From an uncultured Clostridia bacterium (lineage in GTDB: Bacteria > Bacillota > Clostridia > Christensenellales > Borkfalkiaceae), in contig CALWCH010000002.1 of the NCBI GenBank assembly GCA_944376335.1, positions 62,001-126,000 of the forward strand: a stretch of 64,000 nucleotides of DNA. Direction: 5' to 3'. Below are positions 43,805 through 52,405 of the stretch, piece by piece. Under the pieces are notes generated by a model. That model worked only from the letters and a program-made list of their open reading frames with translations, made no database searches and was not told where the DNA came from. The first letter of the stretch is position 1. Every line of letters begins with the position of its first letter. The position numbers and the translations under genes are program-made.

Positions 43805-44547
43805 GATTTTCCTTTGCGCTTTTTCGCGGCCTGTTCCTCGCGGAACTTGGCGCGCATCTCGTAGAGCTTCTGTTTGATCTTCTCCTCCGCCGCCTCATAG
43901 TCCTCGGGGGTGAGCTTACGACCGTAGAATTCGGAAAGCTCCATCGGCTCGCCGAACACGACGTGCGTCCTTTTAAACGCCTTGGGCTTATTGCAGATGA
44001 CGAACGGGATAATGGGCGTTTTCGTCTTGATGGCAAGCAGTGCGGAGCCCCCGCGGAAGGGCAAAAATTCCTCCCCGTCCGTCTTGTTGCGCGTACCCTC
44101 GGGGAACATGCTCAGCTTCTCCCCGTTCTTGAGGGCGCGCATGGAGTCCATCAGGGTATGCACGTCGGAGCCGTCCCGCATCGCGCCGATGACCCCCACC
44201 TTCTTGGAGATGGGTCCTAAAATGGGTGCGCGCAGGATGGAGTCCTTTGCAAGGAAGTGCACGCCGTCCTTGGTCGTGTGAGCGGGATAGAAGACATCCC
44301 ACAAACAATAGTGGTTGCCGACATAGATATATGGCCCGGGGCCGACCTTTTTATACCCGTGCAGTTTAAACGGATAGATGAGCGCGTGGATGGGATAGAG
44401 AAAGAAGCGCAATACATCCATGAGCGGCATTTTGTGATATCCCTGCTTGTCGGCGGGGAACAGCCTGACGCCCTCCTGCTTCTTCTTGTCCTTCTTTTCT
44501 TTTGCCTTGACGGCCTTCTCGGGTGCGGCGGTAACGTTGTCTCCCAT
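43801..44547 (-). CDS. plsC: 1-acyl-sn-glycerol-3-phosphate acyltransferase
   Basis: 248 residues. A Lys-rich N-terminal 30 residues (EKAVKAKEKKDKKKQEG) precedes a membrane-associated segment and the PlsC motifs NHYCLWD (NHx4D), FPEGTRNK and PIIPFVICN. It acylates lysophosphatidic acid to phosphatidic acid. It follows cmk with a TGATG junction and overlaps ispH by 4 bases. Confidence 0.93.
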   Translation of the reverse strand: MGDNVTAAPEKAVKAKEKKDKKKQEGVRLFPADKQGYHKMPLMDVLRFFLYPIHALIYPFKLHGYKKVGPGPYIYVGNHYCLWDVFYPAHTTKDGVHFLAKDSILRAPILGPISKKVGVIGAMRDGSDVHTLMDSMRALKNGEKLSMFPEGTRNKTDGEEFLPFRGGSALLAIKTKTPIIPFVICNKPKAFKRTHVVFGEPMELSEFYGRKLTPEDYEAAEEKIKQKLYEMRAKFREEQAAKKRKGKS

Positions 44548-45554
44548 CAGATCTTCTCCTGGATCTTGCGTTTTATTTCTGCGAGCACTTCGTCTATCGT
44601 CATGGAAGAAGTGTCGATGAGCACGGCGTCCTCCGCTCTTTTAAGCGGTGCCAGGGCGCGGGAGGAGTCCTGCTCGTCGCGGCGGACAATCTCCCTCTCA
44701 AGCTCCTCTCTGTCCACCTGAAAGCCCTTTGCGGTGAGTTCGTCGTAACGCCTTTGCGCGCGCACGCTCGCATCGGCGGTGAGGAAGAACTTGAAGTCTG
44801 CCTCGGGCAGCACAAAGGTGCCGATGTCCCTGCCGTCGAGTACGCAGCTCATCTTGTCTGCGATCTCCCGCTGCTTTTCCACCATTTTAAGGCGCACGGC
44901 GGGGTATTGAGACACCGTGGAGGCGGCCATGGAGACTTCGGGCTCGCGGATGCGTTCGGAAACGTCCTCCCCGTCGAGAATGGTCTTCTGTACGCCGTCC
45001 TCATATTTGATCTCAAGCGCAAGGTCGCGCATGCAGTCGATGACGGCGGCCTCGTCGGAAATGTCCGTCTTCGTCTTGATCGCCTTTAAGGCGCAGGCGC
45101 GGTACATGGCGCCCGTGTCGAGATAGAGGATGTTCATGCTCTTTGCAAGCGCCTTTGCCATCGTCGACTTGCCGCTTCCTGCGGGGCCGTCGATGGCGAT
45201 GTTGATCTTGGAGGCGATGTCCTTCCGCAGCGTACGCGCCCCGCGCAGATACACATGGTGCGGCGTGATGTTCTTTTCGACGAAAATCATCACGCGGATG
45301 CACAGGGGAAGCCCCCCGTCGATGTCGGGCTCCTGCGCGGAAAAGAGCGGGCTCATGGCATACCCCGCCTCCCGCGCCGCCTTGGCGGGATAATAGGAAT
45401 GGATATCGGACGTGCTGGAAAAGACGATGCTCAGGATCTCATCGAGATGGAGCGTATTGCGGCTCACCGTCTGGTCCAAAAGCTCCTTGACGGCCCCCTT
45501 GATCTCCTCCGCATCGTCGCGCGCGATCGTCGTCGCGCCGCGGATGACTGTCAT
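44547..45554 (-). CDS. cmk: Fusion of AroH-type chorismate mutase and cytidylate kinase
   Basis: 335 residues. Residues 1-113 match AroH chorismate mutase: RGATTIARDD, Glu in SAQEPDIDGG, Arg in LCIRVMIFVEKN and Tyr in HHVYLRGARTLRKD correspond to the Bacillus AroH active site. Residues about 115-335 are CMP kinase: Walker A IAIDGPAGSGKST, LDTGAMYRA and LDGRDIGTFVLPEA. One protein thus joins the chorismate-to-prephenate step with CMP/dCMP phosphorylation. It has its own promoter. Both active sites look intact. Confidence 0.9.
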   Translation of the reverse strand: MTVIRGATTIARDDAEEIKGAVKELLDQTVSRNTLHLDEILSIVFSSTSDIHSYYPAKAAREAGYAMSPLFSAQEPDIDGGLPLCIRVMIFVEKNITPHHVYLRGARTLRKDIASKINIAIDGPAGSGKSTMAKALAKSMNILYLDTGAMYRACALKAIKTKTDISDEAAVIDCMRDLALEIKYEDGVQKTILDGEDVSERIREPEVSMAASTVSQYPAVRLKMVEKQREIADKMSCVLDGRDIGTFVLPEADFKFFLTADASVRAQRRYDELTAKGFQVDREELEREIVRRDEQDSSRALAPLKRAEDAVLIDTSSMTIDEVLAEIKRKIQEKI

Positions 45555-45587
45555 ACTATTTCCTCACAGATTCATTGGTGTGCTTCC

Positions 45588-45616
45588 ATTATATAGGGAA
45601 TTGCCCGTAAAGTCAA
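45588..45616 (-). promoter_or_regulatory. Promoter of aroH-cmk/plsC/ispH
   Basis: On the minus strand TTGACT (45616-45611), 17-base spacer, TATAAT (45593-45588), about 33 bases before the ATG; ribosome binding site TGAGGAA. Confidence 0.85.
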
Positions 45617-45617
45617 A

Positions 45618-46859
45618 TCATTCGGCAAGATTTCCCGCCTGCGCGGCGGCACGGCCCGCGAGATAGCCCGTCGAGAAGGCGATCTGCAGGTTGAACCCGC
45701 CCGTGAACGCGTCGACATCGAGCACCTCGCCCGCAAAATACACGCCGTTTTGCAGCTTGCTCTCCATCGTCTTGGGGGAAATTTCTTTGAGGTCGACCCC
45801 GCCCGACGTGACGACGGCCTCGGAAAAGCCGCGCAGGGAGACGGGCTCTATCGGGAAGGCTTTCAGCGCTTTTACGAGGGCAAGACGTTCCTCCTTCGTC
45901 ACGGCGTTTGCCTGCTTGGCGGGGGAGATATTTGCAGCATTTAGGACGGGAATGCACAGGGCGGCGGGCAGCAGCCCGCGCATCACGTTCTTCATCTGCT
46001 CGTTCTTGCGCTCTGTAAAGTCTCTGACAAGGCGGGCGTTGAGCGTCTCAGAATCGAGCGCCGGCTTAAAATCGATGAAGAGCTCTACCTCTTTGAGCGG
46101 CAGGCGGTTGATGAGCGCAGAGAGCGTTAAAACGAGCGGCCCGCTGATGCCGTAGTGCGTCAGGAGCATTTCGCCCTGTTCGGAAAAAATGACCTTCCCC
46201 CCGCGCCTTGCAAAGAGACATACATTCTTTAAGGAGACACCTTGGAGCTTTGCAAAGTCTCCCCTGCAGTTGAGCCCGACGAGGGAGGGTACGCAGGGTA
46301 TGAGCCGATGCCCGAGCGCCTTGGCAAAGTGCAGCCCGTCGCCCGTGGAGCCCGTCGAAGGATACGAGAGCCCGCCCGTCGCAATGACGACCGCATGGCA
46401 GGAATAAGCGGCTTTATCGGATACTATGTCACGCATAGTACTATGCAAAATGCCGATTTCCTTCACATATTCGTTCAAATGGATGTCGACTCCCACAGAA
46501 CGGCAGGCTCTTTCCAACATTTTGGTGACATCGCTCGCATGGTCGGAGACGGGAAATACCCTGTTCCCCCGCTCTATCTTTACGGGCAGGGAGAAGCGTT
46601 CGCAGAATTCCATCATCTTCTCGGGCGGGAATGCCCGGACGGCGCCCGCCAAAAATTTGCCCCCTCTTACGACGTTCTGCAAAAATTCATCGGGCGGGCA
46701 GTCGTTGGTGAGGTTGCACCTGCCCTTCCCTGTGATGTAAATTTTCTTTCCGAGCTTTTCATTGCGCTCTAGGAGCGTCACTTCGGCGCCCTCGTTTTGG
46801 GCGGCGTATGCCGCCATGAGCCCCGCCGCCCCGCCGCCGATCACGACCACCTTTCTCAT
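45618..46859 (-). CDS. HI0933/YtfP-like FAD-dependent flavoprotein
   Basis: 413 residues. FAD Rossmann motif VVVIGGGAAGLMAAYAA, GKGRCNLTN, RVFPVSDHASDV, ATGGLSYPSTGSTGDG and the C-terminal SGGVDLKEISPKTMESK with GEVLDVDAFTGGFNLQ define the family of BaiN/HI0933-like oxidoreductases; substrate unknown. Residues about 137-146 (LHSTMRDIV) are encoded by copy e of the palindromic element, between VKEIG and the conserved VVIATGG. It has its own promoter. Confidence 0.9.
   Translation of the reverse strand: MRKVVVIGGGAAGLMAAYAAQNEGAEVTLLERNEKLGKKIYITGKGRCNLTNDCPPDEFLQNVVRGGKFLAGAVRAFPPEKMMEFCERFSLPVKIERGNRVFPVSDHASDVTKMLERACRSVGVDIHLNEYVKEIGILHSTMRDIVSDKAAYSCHAVVIATGGLSYPSTGSTGDGLHFAKALGHRLIPCVPSLVGLNCRGDFAKLQGVSLKNVCLFARRGGKVIFSEQGEMLLTHYGISGPLVLTLSALINRLPLKEVELFIDFKPALDSETLNARLVRDFTERKNEQMKNVMRGLLPAALCIPVLNAANISPAKQANAVTKEERLALVKALKAFPIEPVSLRGFSEAVVTSGGVDLKEISPKTMESKLQNGVYFAGEVLDVDAFTGGFNLQIAFSTGYLAGRAAAQAGNLAE
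46422..46446 (-). repeat. Dispersed palindromic element, copy e (inside the flavoprotein gene)
   Basis: On the minus (coding) strand GCATAG (46446-46441), TACTATG (46440-46434), loop CGTGA, CATAGTA (46428-46422). It is read in the same frame as copy a, giving HSTMRDIV. Its loop matches the reverse of copy c. Confidence 0.8.
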
Positions 46860-46885
46860 CGTGTTCTCCGTCCTGTTTTTCCCCC

Positions 46886-46914
46886 ATTGTAACCAAAAAT
46901 ACCCGCTTTGTCAA
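46886..46914 (-). promoter_or_regulatory. Promoter of the flavoprotein gene
   Basis: On the minus strand TTGACA (46914-46909), 17-base spacer, TACAAT (46891-46886), followed by GACGGAGAA as ribosome binding site. Confidence 0.8.
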
Positions 46915-46937
46915 GCGCCTCACCTTCTTGCAGACAC

Positions 46938-46968
46938 GAAAAGGGAGAGCTGCGTTGCTCTCCCCTTC
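46938..46968 (-). terminator. Terminator after spoIVA
   Basis: On the minus strand GGGAGAGC and GCTCTCCC form the stem with loop AACGCA, followed by TTTT. Confidence 0.82.
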
Positions 46969-46970
46969 CT

Positions 46971-48437
46971 TCAAATGAGAATGCAGATGACCCCACCCTT
47001 CCCCTCGTTGACGATGCGCGTCACCGTCTTTCGCATCTTCTTCTGGACGTTTTCCGCCATCGAGCGGTTTTTGATGTAGAGCTCGTCGCCTAAGAGCTCC
47101 TTGAGCGTCTTGCCGAACATGTTGGTATTCCACGCCGTCTCGGGCTCGGACGCCATATTCTCCTGCAAGGTCTTGGCAAACGCCTCGCTCTGTTCCTCAT
47201 TGCCGAGCGCTGGCCGTACTTCGCCGCTTAAGTCCACACGGATGATGTGATAGCTCGGCGCATCCGCCTTGAGGTCGACACCCACTCTCCCGCCCTTTTT
47301 AACGATCTTGGGCTCCTTTAACGCCATTTCGTTCTCTTCGGGCGGCACGATGCCGTAGCCGTATTCCTTGGCGTCTTCAAAGGCCTTTCCGACGCGCTCA
47401 TACAGCTTTTTGGCCTCTTTTAGGGAGACGACATAGTTCATCAGGGCAAAATCATCGTCGATGTCCGCCTCGCACATCTCTCCGAGTACATGATAGAACG
47501 CTCCTTCCCTCGCCTCTGCGCGGACGAGTGCTTTTCCTGCGGCGGGCTCCAATTTGATGCTCACGGGCGGGGAGAGCCGTTCGCTGCCGTCAAAAAGCGT
47601 GTCTAAAAGGGCGCAGTCGCTCATCTTATTTATCTTAGCAGCGACGGTGCGGATGCTTTCGAGTGCCTCCGAGATGATGGGCGAATCTGCTTCGAACACG
47701 CGCATCCATTCGGGAAGGTCGACATCGATGGTGAGTACGGGAAATTCGTACAATACGCGCTCTAAGATGAGCGTCAATTGCTCCCGTCCCATCTTCTCGG
47801 CATTGACGGCAAGCACGGGTGAGGCGTATTTTTCCTCGAGAGCAAAGCGCAGGCCGTCGCAGTTTTGCGGCTCCATGCTGTTCAAAAGAATGACGAAGGG
47901 TTTTCCGCTCTCCTTCATCTCGGCGATGCAGCGTGCCTCGGCGTCCTCATATTCCTCGCGCGCAATGCCCGTTACGGAGCCGTCCGTCGTCATCACGATG
48001 CCGATGGTCGAATGGTCGCGCATCACCTTGCGTGTGCCCTCCTCCGCCGCCTCCTTAAGGGGCATGGGTGTTTCGCTCCAGGGCGTCTTTACAAGTCGGG
48101 GCTCGCCGTCCTCCTCAAACCCCGCCGCCCCCTGCACGGGGAAGCCCACGCAGTCGACGAGCCGCACCTTTGCCGTCGCCCGCCCGAAGGTGACGGGGAT
48201 GGCCTCTTCGGGCACGAATTTGGGCTCCGTCGTCATCACCGTCCTTCCCGAGGCAGACTGCGGGAGTTCGTCGACCATGCGTCTTCTCTTGCTGCCCTCC
48301 GCTTCGGGAAGCACGAGTTCTTCCATAAAGCGCTTGATAAACGTCGATTTGCCCGTTCTCACGGGACCCACGACCCCGATATAGATCTCTCCGCCCGTGC
48401 GCGCGGCAATGTCCTCATAAACGCCGATATCTTCCAT
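46971..48437 (-). CDS. spoIVA: Stage IV sporulation protein A
   Basis: 488 residues, full length. Walker A GPVRTGKST near residue 24, TTEPKFVPEEAIPV, LVDCVGFPVQGA, and the sensor region DHSTIGIVMTTDGS are characteristic of SpoIVA, the ATPase that polymerises on the forespore surface as the coat basement layer. The C-terminal part (GEMCEADIDDDFALMNYVVS) is also conserved. No sigma-A promoter is obvious, in keeping with sporulation (sigma-E) control. Confidence 0.97.
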   Translation of the reverse strand: MEDIGVYEDIAARTGGEIYIGVVGPVRTGKSTFIKRFMEELVLPEAEGSKRRRMVDELPQSASGRTVMTTEPKFVPEEAIPVTFGRATAKVRLVDCVGFPVQGAAGFEEDGEPRLVKTPWSETPMPLKEAAEEGTRKVMRDHSTIGIVMTTDGSVTGIAREEYEDAEARCIAEMKESGKPFVILLNSMEPQNCDGLRFALEEKYASPVLAVNAEKMGREQLTLILERVLYEFPVLTIDVDLPEWMRVFEADSPIISEALESIRTVAAKINKMSDCALLDTLFDGSERLSPPVSIKLEPAAGKALVRAEAREGAFYHVLGEMCEADIDDDFALMNYVVSLKEAKKLYERVGKAFEDAKEYGYGIVPPEENEMALKEPKIVKKGGRVGVDLKADAPSYHIIRVDLSGEVRPALGNEEQSEAFAKTLQENMASEPETAWNTNMFGKTLKELLGDELYIKNRSMAENVQKKMRKTVTRIVNEGKGGVICILI

Positions 48438-48503
48438 ACGACCCTCCGCCTGTTTTCTTCTCTATCGTATGGCAGTTTCCTCCCGAATATGAACGAAAGC
48501 ACG

Positions 48504-48532
48504 AAAAAGGCGGCCCCATTCTGGGAACCGCC
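48504..48532 (-). terminator. Terminator after the cupin gene
   Basis: On the minus strand GGCGGTTCCC pairs with GGGGCCGCC (one bulge), loop AGAAT region, followed by TTTTT. Confidence 0.8.
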
Positions 48533-48538
48533 ATTCGC

Positions 48539-48958
48539 TTAAAGTGCGTTATAATCTTCGTCTTCAACCTCTTCCAGCCATTCGTTGGAAGTATTCTCGC
48601 CGGGCACTTCGACGGCGATGTGCGAGAACCAGCTGTCCTTCTTTGCCCCGTGCCAATGTTTGACGTTGGCAGGGATGACGACGACATCGCCCGGCTTCAA
48701 GCTGCGAGCGGGGAGCCCCCACTCCTGATACCAGCCTTCGCCCGCAATGCATAACAGCAGCTGTCCGCCGCCGCTTGCTGCATGATGGATGTGCCAGTTG
48801 TTGCGGCAGCCGGGTTCAAACGTCACATTTGCCAGAAAGGGCGAGACCCCCTGCGGCGTGAGCGGGTTCAGATACGATGTTCCGATGAAGTACTTGGCAA
48901 AACCGCTGTTCTCCTTGCCGATGCCGAAGAGGTTCTCCTTTTCAAACTGCTTGTCCAT
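48539..48958 (-). CDS. Cupin domain protein
   Basis: 139 residues from ATG 48958, 7 bases after GGAGG. The two cupin motifs are visible: WHIHHAASGGGQLLLCIAGE and PGDVVVIPANVKHWHGA; metal ligands would be the three His and a Gln/Glu. It resembles small cupins often annotated with carboxymuconolactone decarboxylases, but none is next to it. Substrate unknown. Confidence 0.85.
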   Translation of the reverse strand: MDKQFEKENLFGIGKENSGFAKYFIGTSYLNPLTPQGVSPFLANVTFEPGCRNNWHIHHAASGGGQLLLCIAGEGWYQEWGLPARSLKPGDVVVIPANVKHWHGAKKDSWFSHIAVEVPGENTSNEWLEEVEDEDYNAL

Positions 48959-49010
48959 AGTATCCTCCTGAAATTTATCATTTTGAGGCGAGCGCATGCG
49001 GGAACCCCTC

Positions 49011-49850
49011 TCAGGCGTCCGTCTTTTTCTCCGTTGTAAAATCGGGCAGTATCTGCGACTGTGCAGCGATCTCTTGAAAGTAGGGATCACACGAAAAGTC
49101 GCGCACCTTGGTATATTCGCCGCCCAAGGCCTCGATGGCGTATTTGAGCTCCTGATATTCGAGGTAGTTTGTCTCGTCGCGGTCGATGTAGTCGAGAAGT
49201 GCGGGAAGCGCCCGCTCGTCGCCGTAGCTTGCAAGATAGCTCGCGTGCATGGGGATATCGTCGGGCGCGGTGCGGAACTCGTTTATAAGGATGTTGAACA
49301 CCTCGTCGTCGCGCTGTTTGCATCGCGACAGGATCTCGAGCATGTACTCCCTCTCCACCCCCTCTCTGTAGAGAGCAAGAACGCGCTCCTTCACGGCATC
49401 TGCATTGCCCTTTAAGTACTCGGTGACAGTATCCTTGAGTTCGCCGTCCTCTGTCGTCGTCAGAATATCTAAATAGATGGGAAGTGCTTTCCTGCTGCTG
49501 CCTGCAAGGTTGACGGTGAGCGTAAGAAGTTCCCCTTCCGCTTCCTTCATGAGTTTGAGCAGGGCATCGGGACAGCAGCGCGACTCGATCTCGCGGCACA
49601 AAAAATCGGAGACTGCAACTTCCTGCTTGAAGTGTTCCTCGAGCGCGCACACAAGCTCGTCGTCCGACATTGCGGCATAGTATTGCTTGGGCGTCGTACC
49701 GATGCTCTTTAAGACGGTGTCGCCAAACTTGCGGTAGAGCTTGGGGATGAGGTCTTCCCACTGCTTCTCGGTATGTTCTCCTACATGCTCTTCCATGTAT
49801 TCCGCAAGTTTGCGGTCGAAAAGTTCGTCAAAATCGATGATCTTCATCAT
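49011..49850 (-). CDS. HEAT-like repeat protein of unknown function
   Basis: 279 residues, acidic, all-helical by composition, no signal or membrane segment. The second half has HEAT-like units (KALPIYLDILTTTEDGELKD, PMHASYLASYGDERALPALL, DYIDRDETNYLEYQELKYAI). It is 12 bases downstream of the TPR gene and reads with it. I do not recognise a family; a scaffolding role is inference only. Confidence 0.7.
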   Translation of the reverse strand: MMKIIDFDELFDRKLAEYMEEHVGEHTEKQWEDLIPKLYRKFGDTVLKSIGTTPKQYYAAMSDDELVCALEEHFKQEVAVSDFLCREIESRCCPDALLKLMKEAEGELLTLTVNLAGSSRKALPIYLDILTTTEDGELKDTVTEYLKGNADAVKERVLALYREGVEREYMLEILSRCKQRDDEVFNILINEFRTAPDDIPMHASYLASYGDERALPALLDYIDRDETNYLEYQELKYAIEALGGEYTKVRDFSCDPYFQEIAAQSQILPDFTTEKKTDA

Positions 49851-49862
49851 ATTATCCCCCTA

Positions 49863-51533
49863 TCAAATGAGAAAGTTGAGTATCTCCTTTACGGTATGCA
49901 AATTTGCCCCGAAGATCTTTGCCGCGGTGTCGATGGTGTGTTCCTCGGTGGTGTTCAGGCGCGCTTCACGGAAGATGACGGTGGCAAGTGCGTCCGTTTC
50001 GGAGAACCAGTCCTCCGCGCCCGCATCGACGAGCGTGTAGTTGACGTCCTCCGCCGCAAACAGGATCTTACGCTCATTTCCTTCCCGCGTGATGGCATAA
50101 CGGGAGTAGACAGCGGCAAACGCCTTGAGAAATTCATCGGGATGACGGCCTTCGAATTGCATCTGATGCGTGTAGAATTCACGGTAGAAATTGCAGATGA
50201 CAATACCGAACGAGTTGTCCTCGTTGCGCTCGACGAGTTCCTGCAGGATGGAAAGCTTTATAAACTCATTGCCGTTGAAGTCCAGAAGGATCTCGCGCAC
50301 GGCATCGTCCGCGCGGCACTTCACGGCCACATTGGCCGCAAGCATCAAGAGCTTTGTATCGTGACCTTCGAGATGGTCGAATGCAAGGCGGATGTAGTTC
50401 AAAACTTCCTTCTCGTCGCCGAGGCGCTCCGCCATTTCGGGCTCTACGCCGTCCGCCATCATGAGGAAGCCGAGAAGCTCCTTGTAGTCCTCATCGGGCA
50501 AGCGGTAAAAATATCCCATCGAGACCTCTTTATCGCCGCGCAGACGCTCCAGATACAGCTTTGCGACTACCTTGCCGGGGTAGATGGTCGTCAGCGTTTC
50601 GAGCGAGGAGATGGCCTCCTCCCGCTTCCCCGAACGAAAGGCGGACACGGCATGGAACCAGAGGATATTGTCGTCGTACGGCTGCATGCCCTTCAGCTTG
50701 GTGAGCTTTTGGTATGCCTCCTCGTCGAGTTCCGTCTCGCACAGCGCCGTTGCGATGCGATAGAGATCTTCTACCGTATCGGCGTCTATTTTGGCGAGCC
50801 TTCTGCCCACTTCCTTTGCCTCTTCTCTCCGCTCCTGCGCACCGAGAACGGCGCAGTACGTCGTGAGTGCATGGATATTGTCGGGGTGGTATTCGAGCAT
50901 TTTTTCACACTCTTCCGCAGCGCCCGCCGTATCCCCCATAAGCAGCTTGCACATGGCGATGAGCCCGCATGCCGAAGGGAAATCTGTGCTCTCCGGCTCG
51001 ATCTCCGAGAGCACTTCCCTTGCCTTGTCGAGCTCGCCCGTCTTGACGTAGTACACGCCGCGGCGCAGCAGTTCGGGGTCGGAGACGGTGCCGTCATCCG
51101 AGTGGACAAGCCGCAGCTGCGGGCGCTCCTCTTCCTCTTCGAAGTCCTCCGTGTCAAAGTCGGAGGGCGGCGGAGCCTCGCCCGTGGCCTCGTAGGAGCG
51201 GCGGTAGAAGAGTTCTGCCCTCAGGGGATCCCCCATGTTGGCAAAGGCAACGGAGAGCCCCTCGTATCCCTCGGCAAAGTCGGCTTCATTGCAGGTGTCG
51301 AGGAAGCGGAACCATGCATCGGCGCAGAGCTGCCAGAGCGAGAATGCTTCGTAAATATCTGCATACAGCGCAGAAGCATCTGCGCTCGGCTTATACATCT
51401 CCGCGCGCTTGTTGAGCATGGTGAGCGCACCCATATAGTCGCCCGCTTCATAGCGTTTTTCGGCGGACTCCATCAAAAACTCATCGCTGAGCGTGAGCCG
51501 CTGGATGCTGTCGTCTTGCTTATTTTTTCTCAT
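49863..51533 (-). CDS. Tetratricopeptide-repeat protein
   Basis: 556 residues with several TPR-like helical pairs: AEKRYEAGDYMGALTMLNKR, LRRGVYYVKTGELDKAREVL, ALTTYCAVLGAQERREEAKE and WFHAVSAFRSGKREEAISSL. An acidic stretch (DFDTEDFEEEEERP) separates the first repeat group. No membrane segment. It starts 4 bases before the hslO stop and is followed by the HEAT-like gene, suggesting a protein pair made together. Function unknown. Confidence 0.75.
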   Translation of the reverse strand: MRKNKQDDSIQRLTLSDEFLMESAEKRYEAGDYMGALTMLNKRAEMYKPSADASALYADIYEAFSLWQLCADAWFRFLDTCNEADFAEGYEGLSVAFANMGDPLRAELFYRRSYEATGEAPPPSDFDTEDFEEEEERPQLRLVHSDDGTVSDPELLRRGVYYVKTGELDKAREVLSEIEPESTDFPSACGLIAMCKLLMGDTAGAAEECEKMLEYHPDNIHALTTYCAVLGAQERREEAKEVGRRLAKIDADTVEDLYRIATALCETELDEEAYQKLTKLKGMQPYDDNILWFHAVSAFRSGKREEAISSLETLTTIYPGKVVAKLYLERLRGDKEVSMGYFYRLPDEDYKELLGFLMMADGVEPEMAERLGDEKEVLNYIRLAFDHLEGHDTKLLMLAANVAVKCRADDAVREILLDFNGNEFIKLSILQELVERNEDNSFGIVICNFYREFYTHQMQFEGRHPDEFLKAFAAVYSRYAITREGNERKILFAAEDVNYTLVDAGAEDWFSETDALATVIFREARLNTTEEHTIDTAAKIFGANLHTVKEILNFLI

Positions 51534-52405
51534 GTGTCCTCCCTGCCGAAGATCCGGCAGATATCCGCTTCACGGAAGCGGTAGTTGGTATTGCACTCAT
51601 GGCAGTGGACGACGACCTCGCCGTCCGTCTTGATGAGATCTTCCGCAAGCTCCCTTCCGATGGAGAGCACGGCGCGTTCTGCGCGTTCTTTTGAACACGA
51701 ACAGCAAAAGAGGATCTCCCGCTCGCTCTCAGTCTCTGCCTCAAAGCGCTTTAAGATATGCTCCGCGCCCTGCTCTTCAATGATGCGCGAAATTTGCGCG
51801 TATTCCTTGATGGCTTCCTCCGCACGGGCGATGTGTTCCTCCTCTGCATTGGGAAAGGGCTGCAGAAAGACGCCGCCCGCACCGAGGCAATTCCCCTCTT
51901 TGCCGATGCGCACACCGAGCGCGATGGCGGTCGGGCGTTGTTCGCTGTAAAAGAAGTAGGAGGAAAAATCTTCCGCGATCTCTCCCGAGACAAGCGGGCT
52001 TGTTCCCACGAAGGGCAGCCTTTCACCATCATCCCTCACGATGGTGAGCGTGCCCTCTTTCCCGACAAGGCCGCCTACGTCGAGCTTGCCGTCCGCGCGC
52101 GGGGGAAGGTTGACGTCGGGGTGTTCGATAAAGCCGCGCATCCGGAGGGCGCTGTCTCCCGAGACGGAAATTCTGCCGCCCGGGCCGCCGCCCGAAATCT
52201 GCACGGTGAGCGTGCTCACGTCCGACTTGAGCCAGCTGCAAAGGTACGCCGCCGCCGTAAAGGTGCGGCCGAGCGCCGCTGCCGCAACGGGCGAAAGATG
52301 GTGCCGTTCGATCGCCTTGTTGACGAGTGCGGTCGTATCCAGTACGGCGAGGGAGATATCCCCCCACACGGTGGCGCGGTAGATGGTACTTACTTCTTTC
52401 GGCAT
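51530..52405 (-). CDS. hslO: Redox-regulated chaperone Hsp33
   Basis: 291 residues. An N-terminal domain (IYRATVWGDISLAVLDTTAL, SGGGPGGRISV, DLSPLVSG-like region) and the C-terminal zinc switch with CxC in CCSCSKER and CxxC in VHCHECNTNY. On oxidation the cysteines release zinc and the protein becomes an ATP-independent holdase. It overlaps the upstream methyltransferase gene by 16 bases and the downstream TPR gene by 4. Confidence 0.95.
   Translation of the reverse strand: MPKEVSTIYRATVWGDISLAVLDTTALVNKAIERHHLSPVAAAALGRTFTAAAYLCSWLKSDVSTLTVQISGGGPGGRISVSGDSALRMRGFIEHPDVNLPPRADGKLDVGGLVGKEGTLTIVRDDGERLPFVGTSPLVSGEIAEDFSSYFFYSEQRPTAIALGVRIGKEGNCLGAGGVFLQPFPNAEEEHIARAEEAIKEYAQISRIIEEQGAEHILKRFEAETESEREILFCCSCSKERAERAVLSIGRELAEDLIKTDGEVVVHCHECNTNYRFREADICRIFGREDT

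Noticed and set aside
48950..48972. CATAGTATCC near the cupin start as a sixth palindrome copy
   Set aside because: It is just the complement of GGAGG plus the start codon; the second arm is missing.
49773..51584. 603-residue plus-strand frame
   Set aside because: Antisense of the TPR gene; amino-acid composition and lack of start signals mark it as a shadow.
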